From NCBI GenBank assembly GCA_031308135.1, contig JAHLJT010002630.1, positions 101,225,138-101,289,137 on the forward strand: DNA of 64,000 bases. The letters are read 5' to 3'. A model generated the notes under the pieces. That model did no database searches. It saw only the letters and a program-made list of their open reading frames with translations, and was not told where the DNA came from. The stretch is from Acheta domesticus (Eukaryota; Arthropoda; Insecta; Orthoptera; Gryllidae). Shown piece by piece: positions 11,875 to 21,949 of this stretch. A program made the position numbers and the translations under genes. Positions within the stretch are counted from its first letter, which is position 1; every line of letters begins with the position of its first letter.

Positions 11875-12146
11875 TATACTGCGATTTTTGTAGGAAGAGC
11901 TCTCAAGATAACTCAAATCCCATCTTCGGCGATGGAATATGTCACGAGCATTTCGTATCATTCACAGTCGTTCGCTAGATTTCGCACGATCGCGACCGTA
12001 TGAAGCAGTGCTTGTGATCATGCGACTTCTACCGGCAAGACCGAGAAAAGACGCGAAATGCCGTGACATATTCCATCGCGAAAATGGGATTTGAGTTATC
12101 TTGAGAGCTCTTCTACAAAAATCGATAATGCGATTTTCGCAGTATA
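11875..12146. mobile_element. Long-hairpin MITE H2
   Basis: Ends TATACTGCGATTTTTGTAGG and its complement. The arms contain ACTCAAATCCCATCTTC and the shared core. The right end carries an extra 15-bp insertion or duplication just inside the terminus (about 12124-12138). Confidence 0.85.
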
Positions 12147-12484
12147 GTTCCCTTTCCCGACGCTAGTTGCGCAGAGAAGCTCGTGGCATGCTACGGTGCC
12201 ACAGCCACCAGAAGAAGACCTTGACACCGCTGGTCTACCACCTTCAAATATTCGTAGCGGTGTGGTGTGCTTTGAAGCATGGAACTACACAAAGCGTGAC
12301 GTAACAATCCTCGCACATGTATCTCGATTCTTGCTTGTATTCTTCCCTTTTGCGCGTCGTATTCGACAGCACATCCCGCACGATAGTAACAGATCAATAC
12401 TTTTACTTCACTAAGGCACTGCCTTTCACACTCAGCAAGTCTCGGACTGCAGCTGACGTTCCCACCAATATTAGTACACGAAAT

Positions 12485-12738
12485 TATACTGCGATTTTTC
12501 TAATTTTGCCCTCAAGCCCACTCAAATCCCATCTTCGTGATGGAATATGTCACCGCATTTCCCGTCTTTCTCGGTCTTGCCGGTAGAAGTCGCACGATCG
12601 CAAGCACTGCTCGATACGGTCGCGATCATGCGAAATCTAGCGGAACTACTGAGAAAGATACGAATACCGTGACATATTCCATCGAGAACGATGGGATTTG
12701 AGTGGCCTTGAGGGCAAAGTTAGAAAAATCGCAGGATA
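12485..12738. mobile_element. Long-hairpin MITE H3
   Basis: Ends TATACTGCGATTTTTCTAA and complement. The sub-terminal ATTTTGCCCTCAAG and ACTCAAATCCCATCTTCG combine the end type of H4 with the arm of H6. The core is shared with the family. Confidence 0.85.
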
Positions 12739-12810
12739 CCTCAAGAACATTAGACATTGCATTTGCATATTCTCTAACGGGCTTCTATAGAACTAGCTGT
12801 AGTGAACGAG

Positions 12811-13299
12811 TAACTTCGTTAACCGCGCCTTGAAAAAGAAACACGAGTATTCTCAGGCTTTAATTTCGTTAACCGCTCCTTGAAAAAGAACACGAGTATA
12901 CTCGGGCTTTAACTTCGTTAACCGCGCCTTGAAAAAGAACACGAGTATACTCGGGCTTTAATTTCGTTAACCGCTCCTTGGAAAAGAACACGAGTATACT
13001 CGGGCTTTAACTTCGTTAACCGCGCCTTGAAAAAGAACACGAGTATACTCGGGCTTTAATTTCGTTAACCGCTCCTTGAAAAAGAACACGAGTGGGCTTT
13101 AACTTCGTTAACCGCGCCTTGAAAAGAACACGAGTATACTCGGGCTTTAATTTCGTTAACCGCTCCTTGAAAAAAGACACGAGTAATACTCGGGCTTTAA
13201 TTTCGTTAACCGCTCCTTGAAAAAGAATACGAGTATACTCGGGCTTTAATTCGTTAACCGCTCCTTGAAAAAAGAAACACGAGTATACTCGGGCTTTTA
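12811..13299. repeat. About 50-59-bp minisatellite, ten units in alternating types
   Basis: Ten units each contain CGTTAACCG and most contain the 12-bp palindrome CGAGTATACTCG. Units 1-8 alternate strictly between an ACTTC...GCGCC type and an ATTTC...GCTCC type, so the repeating unit is a dimer. The last three units are all of the second type. The array ends 36 bp from the donor side of the exon at 13335-13422. Confidence 0.95.
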
Positions 13300-13334
13300 T
13301 GTTAATTGGTTAAAAGGAACATACGAGTACTTAC

Positions 13335-13422
13335 CGAATCGCACGTTACAATCCCCTGTGCCTTCGATCGGGATGCCTATAATGCTGCCAGTTATTTCGT
13401 AATTGCCTCCAACGGAAGTACA
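13335..13422 (-). CDS. takeout/JHBP-like gene, internal exon
   Basis: An 88-nt exon from a CTCCAG acceptor (13423-13428 on the minus strand) to the donor TTCG|GTAAGT (13335/13334). It encodes 29 codons plus one base, including GGNYEITGSIIGIPIEGTGD followed by CNVRF. This is the G-x-Y-x-I-x-G-x-[IL]...P-I-x-G-x-G-x-x-[NC] signature of the takeout/JHBP beta-sheet region. It ends in phase 1 and joins exon 8780-8927 to make Asp. The acceptor is the best of two candidates; the other lies about 56 nt upstream. The exon that should precede it was not found. Confidence 0.75.
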
Positions 13423-13552
13423 CTGGAGCGTAGAGCACAAGAGAAGAATTCGTGAGCATTCGGGTTGACCCTGTGAAGATTGTTTGACAGTCACTACCTT
13501 CAAACATTGAATTACTTATCAGGATTCGGATTCTGACGACCCAAAAATTGTC

Positions 13553-13735
13553 TGAAAATGACCTATAAAATGTCTTTAAAATAGTAGGAAAAAGATCTAT
13601 AAAATGTCTTAAAAATAGTAGGAAAATGACCTATAAATGTCTTAAAAATAGTAGGAAAATGACCTATAAAAGTCTTAAAATAGTAGGAAAATGACCTATA
13701 AAATGTCTTAAAAATAGTAGGAAAATGATCTAATT
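13553..13735. repeat. About 34-bp AT-rich minisatellite
   Basis: About five and a half copies of a unit containing GACCTATAAAATGTCTTAAA and ATAGTAGGAAAAT, with 1-3 bp length differences. Confidence 0.9.
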
Positions 13736-14427
13736 TGTAGAAAAATATTTTTTATTCAATGAATTTTGCAATTTTAAATAGAATTTATGTGTATAAAATT
13801 ATATTTAATAAAAAATATTTATTTAGGAGAAAATGTAATCCGATCTTCCAACCATCAGTTTTGAAATTACCGAAGATCCCTGCAATTTTGAGGATTCGAA
13901 AGCAGAGTCCACAGCAGTAGTAAATATCATCGTGTATTGATTACACAATAAATATTTTGTTTCAGTTTTCCATTGTAAATTCATGAAGCATTCACTAACA
14001 AAAAACACGAAAAGACAACAAAATGCATAAAAATTACAAAAATGACGCAAAGCGTTAAAAAATGACCAATAAATTGAAAAATGGCAAAATTTGACAAATA
14101 AAGACCCTACAACTATACATTTCTATGACCTATATGTGGTGATAAACATATATTTACAGGTTAGCTACGTCTAGACTGCAGCAATGAGAAGATGCCGTGT
14201 CATCAGAATCCGAACTCCACTTGTTATAGAATATTGAATACGATAATAGGCTTCGCCCTCGCTATCGTTTTCAATAATTCTAGAAGTACAGGAGCAGAGT
14301 ATCAAGGGAATTAATTGTTGGAAAGTACAATGTCTGAATCGTTCGTGAATTGTTTGAGCGAAGAAACAAATATATATCTTATTTGAGCCACAGACAGCAG
14401 GAGTAAGAGATCCGCCTCAAAGGGTTT

Positions 14428-14790
14428 CGCGGCGGCGATGGTGTAGCGGTTAGCTTAACGGACTGCTATACCCAAGTTCGCGGGTTCAAACCCGATCGAA
14501 GCCCGTGGATTGTCAGGGCCAAAAAATCCTACGTACGCCTTCCTTCGGAGGGGAAGTAAAGCCGGCTGTCCCATGTTAGTAGATTTACTTGCATGTAAAA
14601 GATCCTCAAGCCTAAATGCCTCTGAGCTAAATACAAATCGCCGGTTTCGTGGCCTCAGTAATACCTTCTTTTCGCTCTATCCGGGGAAAGGAGTGTAGCG
14701 AAATTTGCGTGGTCAGACGGAAGAGCAGGCCTCATGGCCTGAGTCCTCGCCACGTAAAATAAGGCAATTCAAAAAAAAAAAAAAAAAAAG
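14428..14790 (+). mobile_element. tRNA-derived SINE with poly(A) tail
   Basis: The head has TGTAGCGGTTAGC (A box) and GCGGGTTCAAACCC (B box) at normal tRNA spacing. A unique body of about 280 bp follows, ending in an A19 tail at about 14771-14789. The tRNA-like head is not a gene because it has no closed acceptor stem. Confidence 0.85.
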
Positions 14791-15522
14791 GGTTTACGAC
14801 TCAAGGCCCAGTGACGTACTGTTGGCTAGAGTCAAGTAATTATCCACACATGTTTTCTTGAAACCCATTTCCCTACACGACTGAGAGCAAGTTCATTTTT
14901 TGTTGACAGGATTATTATGTAAAAACTTGTAGCTTTTTTATGGAAAATAGATTCAATGGTACTAGGAGAACCCGCCAGACGTTGTTCTGCCTTTCATCTC
15001 CCTCTTTCCCCTCCCATCTGCCTTTCTCACTGTCTCTCCCTCCCTCACCCTGTCCCTGGAGTGTCTGTCTCTGCTGCTCTCTGTCCCTCTCATTATCACA
15101 TTTAATTGCAGATTCTGCACAATCTCTGAGCAGGTGAGGTAACATCGGGAAGTGCCAGACCAGCCAAAAATATACTAGAATGTTCAAGAAGAGCTTATCC
15201 TATAGATTACGGTGTAAAAAAAATGTTGCTTTGAGGCCTTCGGCCTCAAACGTTTATTATTTAAGGCCATAGAAACGCATCATTTAGAAGTTATTTAACG
15301 ACATAGATTCAAATCCTGCCGAATGTGTTGCGGGGATGCATTGACGTAAATATTTAGGTTTGTTCTACAGCGCCATGTAGTGGAGTTACAACACATTTAA
15401 CAGCACATAAACCTTCTCGATGTAAAAACATGTAGAAGTGCCAACTTTCATGGATATTATTCTCACAGCGTCGGAGTTTAGTTCTTATATATACTCGTAC
15501 CAACTTCCACTTTTATATATAA
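14791..15522. other. Non-coding stretch with a long polypyrimidine tract
   Basis: About 14985-15095 is a strongly pyrimidine-rich (CT) tract on the plus strand. It is followed by TTTAATTGCAG and, 22 nt later, GCAG|GTGAGG. The layout imitates acceptor, micro-exon and donor, but no gene context supports it. Otherwise nothing recognisable. Confidence 0.4.
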
Positions 15523-16059
15523 ACAGGGTGTCCGGGGAGGAAACATCGAAACTTCGAAAATAAACTCTTAAGACAATTCTAAGCATGTTTTGTCTAATAA
15601 ACTACAGGGATATTCCGAATGGTTTGGCCACAGTAAGCACTCAAAATTTGTTTGAAAAATTGATTTCTAGGCAAAAATTTACATTATGGAAGCATAGAAA
15701 CACTCCAGAACAAATAAGTTGTTTATTATTTACAAAAGAAATGAATATAATTGCTCAGACAGAAAAATTAAGCGAGAAATAAAAAAGCACCCAATTTACT
15801 CAATTCAACTGCTTTTTTATTTCTCGCTTAATTTTTCTGTCTGAGCAAATATATTCATTTCTTTGTAAATAATAAACAATTTATATGTTTCTAGAGTGCT
15901 TCTATGCTTTCATAATGCAAAGTTTGGCCTAGAATCACTTTTTCAGACCAAATTTTGAGTGCTCATTGCGGTCCAACCATTCGGACTATCCACGTAGTTT
16001 ATTAGACAAAATATGCTTAGAATTGTCTTAAGAGCTTATTTCCTCCCCGGACATCCTGT
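15523..16059. mobile_element. Fold-back element with about 250-bp arms
   Basis: The left arm starts ACAGGGTGTCCGGGGAGGAA and the right arm ends with its near complement. The arms pair along almost all their length, leaving a spacer of about 25 bp around 15787-15812. Non-coding. The superfamily is not identified. Confidence 0.85.
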
Positions 16060-18040
16060 ATAGATAGAAGATAGATAAGAGCGAATACTTATGTTATCAA
16101 ATTTGGTCAAAAACACTCGTAGCTATATTTTTTCTGAATTCACTAATGTTAGTTATAGAGTGCGGGTACGTTATTCCGGGGCTTCAAAAAAATGTGCGCT
16201 CTAGGACGTAAAATGATAGAGTTAATTCAGAGCAGGGGGCACCAGTTGTGACCAAATAAGGACATGCGACGAAAAACCCGACAAAAATGAAAATAAAAGA
16301 AATGATAATTGGATAACTTGATATAGTTATTAAAGAGCACTATGAGGATCGATAATGAATGATGAGTCATTGTGTTTTAACTCAACACATAATGAATTCT
16401 GTATTTCGGCTTAAAACACAGTGCATGAACATGAACTAAGCATGTGAAATATACTTAATAAACATAATCGCTCGTCGCTGTGGTTGAGCGATCCAGATGG
16501 CGCTGCCTATAATGGAAGTATGCATTTATAATAATTCTCCCACATAATTCAAATTAGCACTATAAGGTAACGGCGGGGGGGGGGGGTTACATTGCCACAT
16601 CTTTGTTTCTTTAAAGTTCTACTTTGTTGGATGAATCGTCACAATAATTATTTGGACCCTTCAATCCTTCACAAAAGTACAATGTTTCTTCAAAATATTG
16701 AAGTCACGGCTTCCGTAATTTGAAAGATTTTATTACTTTTTCAAAAGCAAGCAAAGTGGCAATGTTACTCCACAAAGGTCAAACATTACCACCTCTATTT
16801 ATTTCCAAGTCTCTGGAAAAGTTTAAGTGTGTGAGAGTTGGATAGGGAACAGAAACACGTAAATATGCATCATAACATTATTAGTCTTTGGTTTTTGACA
16901 GTTTAAATACTATAAACAGGGATAAATACTGCTTTAGAACTTCATCTAAAATAAGTTTTATTAACTGTTTACATTGTGATAAAATGCGATGGGGAAAAGT
17001 GCTTTCTCCTTTTCATATTTAGTCTGTGAAGCTCAGCAACAATATCGTATTTTGGCATAACACACGTCATTTACAGTACACGTGCTAATTCCATACAGTT
17101 CAGTAGCCTTTCCCTACTTAATTTTCCAGTATTACTTTTTCCATTGCCTAGTGCATTTTAACTTCATCATAGATATAAACCTTAGCTATTGGATTTTTTA
17201 TTTGTCTACGTGGGAAAGTTACAGTGCAAGTATTGCGACAACAAAAAAGTAATTTTGTGTGAAATATGTTCACAATTTAACCAATGTTCACAACTAACAC
17301 ACAACTAACCAATGTTCACAATTTATGTCATATGCTTTACAAATGATATACACGCAAATGTCAATGACTCGCAAATGTCAATTGTTTCAATGTAAGAATT
17401 TCTTTTCAAAGGATATAAATGTAGGGGCAAGGTGGTCAGTGAGGCAATATTGGCCTGAAAGTAGTATATGCTATTAACACATTTTATCTTGTTTATAACG
17501 AATATTACAAAGTCAGACATAGCATGCCTAACATATGACATATTTACCTATCTATGGTCCTTTATTTCAACTCAATTAATCCAAAATTAACGAAGTTTCG
17601 ACTACGAGATTTGGCGGCATCATAATAAACCATACATATTTACGGACATTTTAGGTTCCAACTGTAACCCAATGCAACAAACGATTGTATATAACGTTTC
17701 TAAGAGAGGTAGCAAACTATGGGAACTCAGCCAGAAAATAAATTTACGATACAGACTGTGCTACTTAAATTTTTTGAAGTTGTGGCAATGTTTCACCCAT
17801 GGCAATGTAACCTTAAATTTATAATAATAACATTTTTCCTTACTTCGAACGCAACACAACAACATCCTTCCAGCCTCTGTGCACTGAGTTAGAAATATTG
17901 AAGGCTAAGGATGGAAAAACAGAGTTGTTCCGTTCCAAGCTTAATAACGGAAAATGGAGAGGCTCCATTTGAACTGCATTCAAGCGGGGTATGCCTGAAA
18001 TTTAAAGAGAAACGAAGTGGTTCAGTTCAAATACACACAT
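16060..18040. other. Unique-looking AT-rich intronic or intergenic DNA
   Basis: No gene was recognised. It contains a 12-base G run at 16575-16586 and a short direct repeat of ACCAATGTTCACAA around 17279-17322. Confidence 0.5.
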
Positions 18041-18278
18041 TATACTACGATTTTTGTAACTTTGCCCCTGAAGGCCTGTCGTCACGATGGAATATGTCAC
18101 GGTATTTCGTGTCTTTATCAGTCGTGCCGCTACATATCGCATGATCGCGACCGAATCAAGCAGTGCTTGCGATCATGCGACGTCCTAGCGGCAGACAGAG
18201 AAAGACGCGAAATGCCGTGTGATAATTCATCGTGGCCAGAGGGGCTTGAGATGCAAAGTTAGAAAAATCGCACTATAA
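18041..18278. mobile_element. Long-hairpin MITE H4
   Basis: Ends TATACTACGATTTTTGTAAC and complement, with sub-terminal TTTGCCCCTGAAGGCC, followed by the shared core GGAATATGTCACGGTATTTC. The right half carries small indels. Confidence 0.85.
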
Positions 18279-18754
18279 TAATCAGCATTGAAAATTGCAG
18301 TAAACCATTAGAAGATGTCCTTTAGTAATTTTACAAACTTCGCACAGGAGAGAGATTGAAATAATGAATGCTTTCTCCCCTTTTACCTTCTTTCCCCGCA
18401 CTTCTAACTGTACTGGCTAGCTCAGTTTTTTCTTTATATAAAATAAAAAATAATCTTAATAAACTCGAACTTGCAATACTCGTGCAAATCCCCGACTCGA
18501 AAAGCGAGGAGGGGATTTAGCTGACAATTTCCTAAGCGAGTAGTATTTAATAGCCCTAGTTCACGAGTGAAATTACGTTCAACAGAGTTCCTAAATGCGC
18601 CAAATATTGAAAATTACTGAAAGCTATGTTAAAATAAAAGAGGTTATGTTACGGTACATTCGCGGTTTATTGGACGTAGAAATAGGGATGGATGTATACC
18701 GCCTCCTAAGAGAGACAGTTTATGATTGGCCAATAGGGAAAAGCGGTAAGAAAA
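18279..18754. other. No feature recognised
   Basis: AT-rich sequence between a hairpin MITE and a tandem array. A short palindrome-like AATCCCC...GGGGATT lies near 18488-18518. Confidence 0.4.
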
Positions 18755-19500
18755 ATCGGATATCTCGTAAACGGAGCGTCGAATCGCAAGAATAAGCTAA
18801 AACTGGTCCCCCAACCTACGATCATGTTTTTCGCGATTTTCTCGTCACGATGGAATATGTCACGGTATTTCGTGTCTTTATCAGTCGCGCCGCTACATAT
18901 CGCGACTACACCAATGAATTCGGATCGAAAAAACGGACTACACCAATGAATTCGCCATGAAATTTCGTGGTAGTGCGCAAACAATTCCGGTCAATTTCAA
19001 AAAACCAAATTTTTTTTAGTTTTTTGCTAATATCTCGTAAACGAAGCGTCCAATCGCAAAAATAAGCTCAATCTGGACCCCCAACCTACGATCATGTTTT
19101 TCGCAATTTTCTCGAAAACTAACAGTCGGATCGAAAAACGGGTTTAACCAATGAATTCGCAATGAAATTTCGTGCTAGTGCGCAAACTATTCCGGTCAAT
19201 TTCAAAAAACTAAATTTTTTTCCGTTTTTAGCGAATATCTCGTAAACGTACCGTCCAATCGCAAAAATAAGCTCAATCTGGACCCCCAACCTACGATCAT
19301 GTTTTTCGCGATTTTCTCGAAAACTAACAGTCGGATCGAAAAACGGACTACACCAATGAGTTCGTCATGAAATTTCGTGCTAGGGCGCGAACTATTCCGG
19401 TCAATTTCAAAAAATGAAAATTTTTTCCGTTATTTGCGAATATCTCGAAAACAGAGCGTCGAATCACAAAAATAAGCTAATACTGGACCCCCCAAAAATG
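18755..19500. repeat. About 205-bp tandem repeat with an inserted MITE fragment
   Basis: The units start at ATATCTCGTAAACG near 18760, 19030, 19233 and 19440. Each carries ATAAGCT..A..TGG.CCCC and ACCTACGATCATGTTTTTC. Spacing is about 203-207 bp between the later units and 270 bp for the first. The excess in the first unit is explained by a roughly 64-bp piece of hairpin-MITE core at about 18841-18905. Confidence 0.85.
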
Positions 19501-19552
19501 TACTCATAAGAAACAAATTTTTTTGTCATATTTAGTTAGGTACAATCTTACT

Positions 19553-20604
19553 TTACTTCTCTACATAATCGCCGTTCACTTTTAAGCATTTTTCATACCG
19601 CTTCTTTAACCCCTCTGCATAGAAGCTTGGCGCCTGAGAATTGAACCAGTTGACAACGGCGTTTTTGAGTCCCTCTTCGGTTTCAAAACGTATTCCATCG
19701 AGCCACTGTTTAAAATGCAAGAAGAGGAAGTAGTCGCTAGTTGCAAGGTCGGGACTGTACGGTGGGTGGTCAAAAAGTTCCCAACGAAAATTTTGAATTT
19801 TCTCATTGGTTTTGTCAGCAGTGTGAGGACGCGCGTTATCGTGGAGGAGGATTACGCCAGATGACAGTTTCCCGCGGCGTTTGTTTTGGATCGTACGTCT
19901 CAATTTTTTGAGCGTTTTGCAGTACACGTCAGCTGTCATTGTTGTCCGACGTTCCATGAAAACCAAAAGAACACCGTCTTTGTCCCAGAAAACTGTAGCC
20001 ATCAATTTTCGACTTGTGTACTGAGTTTGCTTAAACTTTTTTGGTTTTGGTGAAGATGAGTGTCGCCACTACATCGATTGCAGTTTTGTTTCTGGGTTGG
20101 CGTAGGATGTCTCGTCCCCAGTAACAATGTGAGAAAACAAATCATCTCCATCTTGTTGATAACGGGCCAAAAACTTTCGTCCACTAGACATTCTTTGCTC
20201 TTTGTGGTGGTCGGTGAGCATTTTTGGTACCCACCTTGCACACAATTTGCTGTGACAATATTGTAAACAGTAGTGCATCCAAGTTGAGGAAATTTGTCAG
20301 CCAGACCACTAATCGTCAATCGACGATCAGATCGCTGTGTTTGGTCCACTTGTGAAACGATTTCATCGGTCTGGATACTGGGCCTGCCACTCCGCTCTTC
20401 GTCATGGACATTTGTTCGGCCATTTTTAAAATCACGGCACCATTGTCTAACCTTTCCTTCACTCGTAACTGTAGGTCCGTAAACCAGGCATAACTCCCGA
20501 TGAATTTCAGCAGCCGACGATCCTTTTGCACATAAGAAACGAATCACAGAACGCACTTCACAGTTGGCGGGATCAACGATTTTCGCGGCCATTGTTCTTT
20601 GCAT
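19553..20604 (-). pseudogene. mariner transposase (DD34D), one frameshift and one stop
   Basis: The N-terminal frame (from 20604) has the mariner HTH region and the pattern WCRDFKNGRTNVHDEERSGR. Near 20260 the frame shifts by one base. In the second frame the first catalytic Asp lies in VTGDET, an in-frame TAG follows at about 20069, then HDNARPHTA supplies the second Asp and YSPDLATSDYFLF the third. There are 34 residues between the second and third Asp, the DD34D spacing of mariner. All catalytic residues are present, so the copy is recent but disabled. The ends near 19535 and 20740 (TTAGGTACAA... and ...TTACTTTATGAAC) may be degraded terminal repeats. Confidence 0.9.
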
Positions 20605-21385
20605 TCACGGACAACAAGACGAGTTCAGAATCAAGACAAATGACGCTGTAGCTTCGCAATGAGTTAATAGATGGCGTTGCAGTAGTAAAACTGTGCTTCG
20701 AAGCGCCAATATTTATATATAAGCAAACGGCCCTTACTTTATGAACGCGCTTCGTACCAATCAGGGCGGCCGTCCGCTAGAATTCTCAGAAAGCTGTAGT
20801 TCCATGCAATATGAGTGTATGATTTGGTTAATAAATATTTATTTCAAGTGTTTATTTGCGTGACGTGATCAGTGGTACGCAAATTGTCAACGTTGCTCCC
20901 TTCCATTCGCAACTGTCAGTCAACAACTTCTTTTAATCGAACCACAGATATTTAGCTAGTGTCAAAAATCCCACCACTGTTGGGGAGGCACGGCGGTTAA
21001 AGTGGGAATGGTGGGTATCTGTACCCACGCGAGAAATCCCGAGTGGGAAAAATACCCACTTGGAATTTTGGGTGAGAGAAATATTCCAGTAATGAACGAA
21101 GTTTCTCGGTATTGCGTTGACTCAAAACGCACATGCCATCAACTCTGTTGCAAGATCGGCTCAAAGGTATTGCAATTCTGCATGTTTATAGCGACATGGC
21201 CGGCAAAATAGATTTGCAAAAATTGTTAAATAAGTTTATATAAAAAAATGTAAAGCGCAGCGTTGTTTTCGCAGTGCCAAAATGAACAGCTGAAGCTACA
21301 TAAAATAAATGTGATGACGATTCGATGACAATTTAATGATAAACTTGACAATTTTGAAAAAACATATATTTTGTATTTTTCCCTT
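20605..21385. other. Non-coding flank of the mariner copy
   Basis: The mariner UTR and terminal region extends to about 20740. The rest is AT-rich with no recognisable gene. A stretch around 20990-21080 has several TACCCAC/GTGGG inverted words. Confidence 0.4.
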
Positions 21386-21389
21386 CAAA

Positions 21390-21540
21390 TAAATTTGCAT
21401 GGGATATGAAGGAGGAAGAGAGGGAATATCTCTCACTCGGGTCTCGAACGCAGAACCTCCCAGTCAGAGGAATTGATACCACGAGCCGCATAAGCGGGTT
21501 GTTTGTCCGACATAAACGGGCAGACAAAACTGGATAACAA
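21390..21540 (-). mobile_element. tRNA-derived SINE head (fragment)
   Basis: The minus strand shows TGCGGCTCGTGG (A-box-like) and GCGTTCGAGACCC (B-box-like), with GACTGGGAGGTTCT between them. That block resembles the heads of the SINEs at 26640-27128 and 33880-34395 (GGGAGGTTCTAAGTGCGAGT). Confidence 0.6.
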
Positions 21541-21949
21541 GAAGTTGATAGCAAATGTCAAATAAAGCAAACACTAGCGTACCCGTGCGAGAACTGTCGC
21601 ATGCTATTCCCCACCCACTTCCTTATTTTTTCATTTCCATATTAAGCCTGCAATTGTTGCCTGTCATTGTTGTCACCATTTTCTGGCGCACGATAAGATA
21701 ACTTCCTCTTCTTTCGAAGTATTCGTAAGGCGAGAAAGTAAAAATAATTATTGAGAGAAAATACGAGTTGGGATATTTGACGTTTCGGATGACTGACGTT
21801 CGGATAATCGACGTATCACGGTATTTGTATAGCATTAACACTATTAGTAATAGTAATTAATGTGAGAAAGTTCACCTTAGGCCTTTAGAAGGCTCGTACG
21901 TTCCTAAAATTTTCAATAGTGAAAAGCTTATTTCCAAAGTAGCTTTTTA

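Noticed and set aside
12811..13299. Regular repeats resembling a CRISPR array
   Set aside because: Units are contiguous with no unique spacers, the context is eukaryotic and no cas-like gene is present. It is a minisatellite.
14428..14520. tRNA gene
   Set aside because: A and B boxes are present but there is no acceptor stem pairing, and a SINE body with poly(A) follows. The same applies to the heads near 11.37, 21.53, 34.38 and 38.8 kb.
15098..15135. Polypyrimidine tract with 22-nt micro-exon and donor
   Set aside because: It has good-looking splice signals on the plus strand, but no plus-strand gene around it. Probably low-complexity coincidence.
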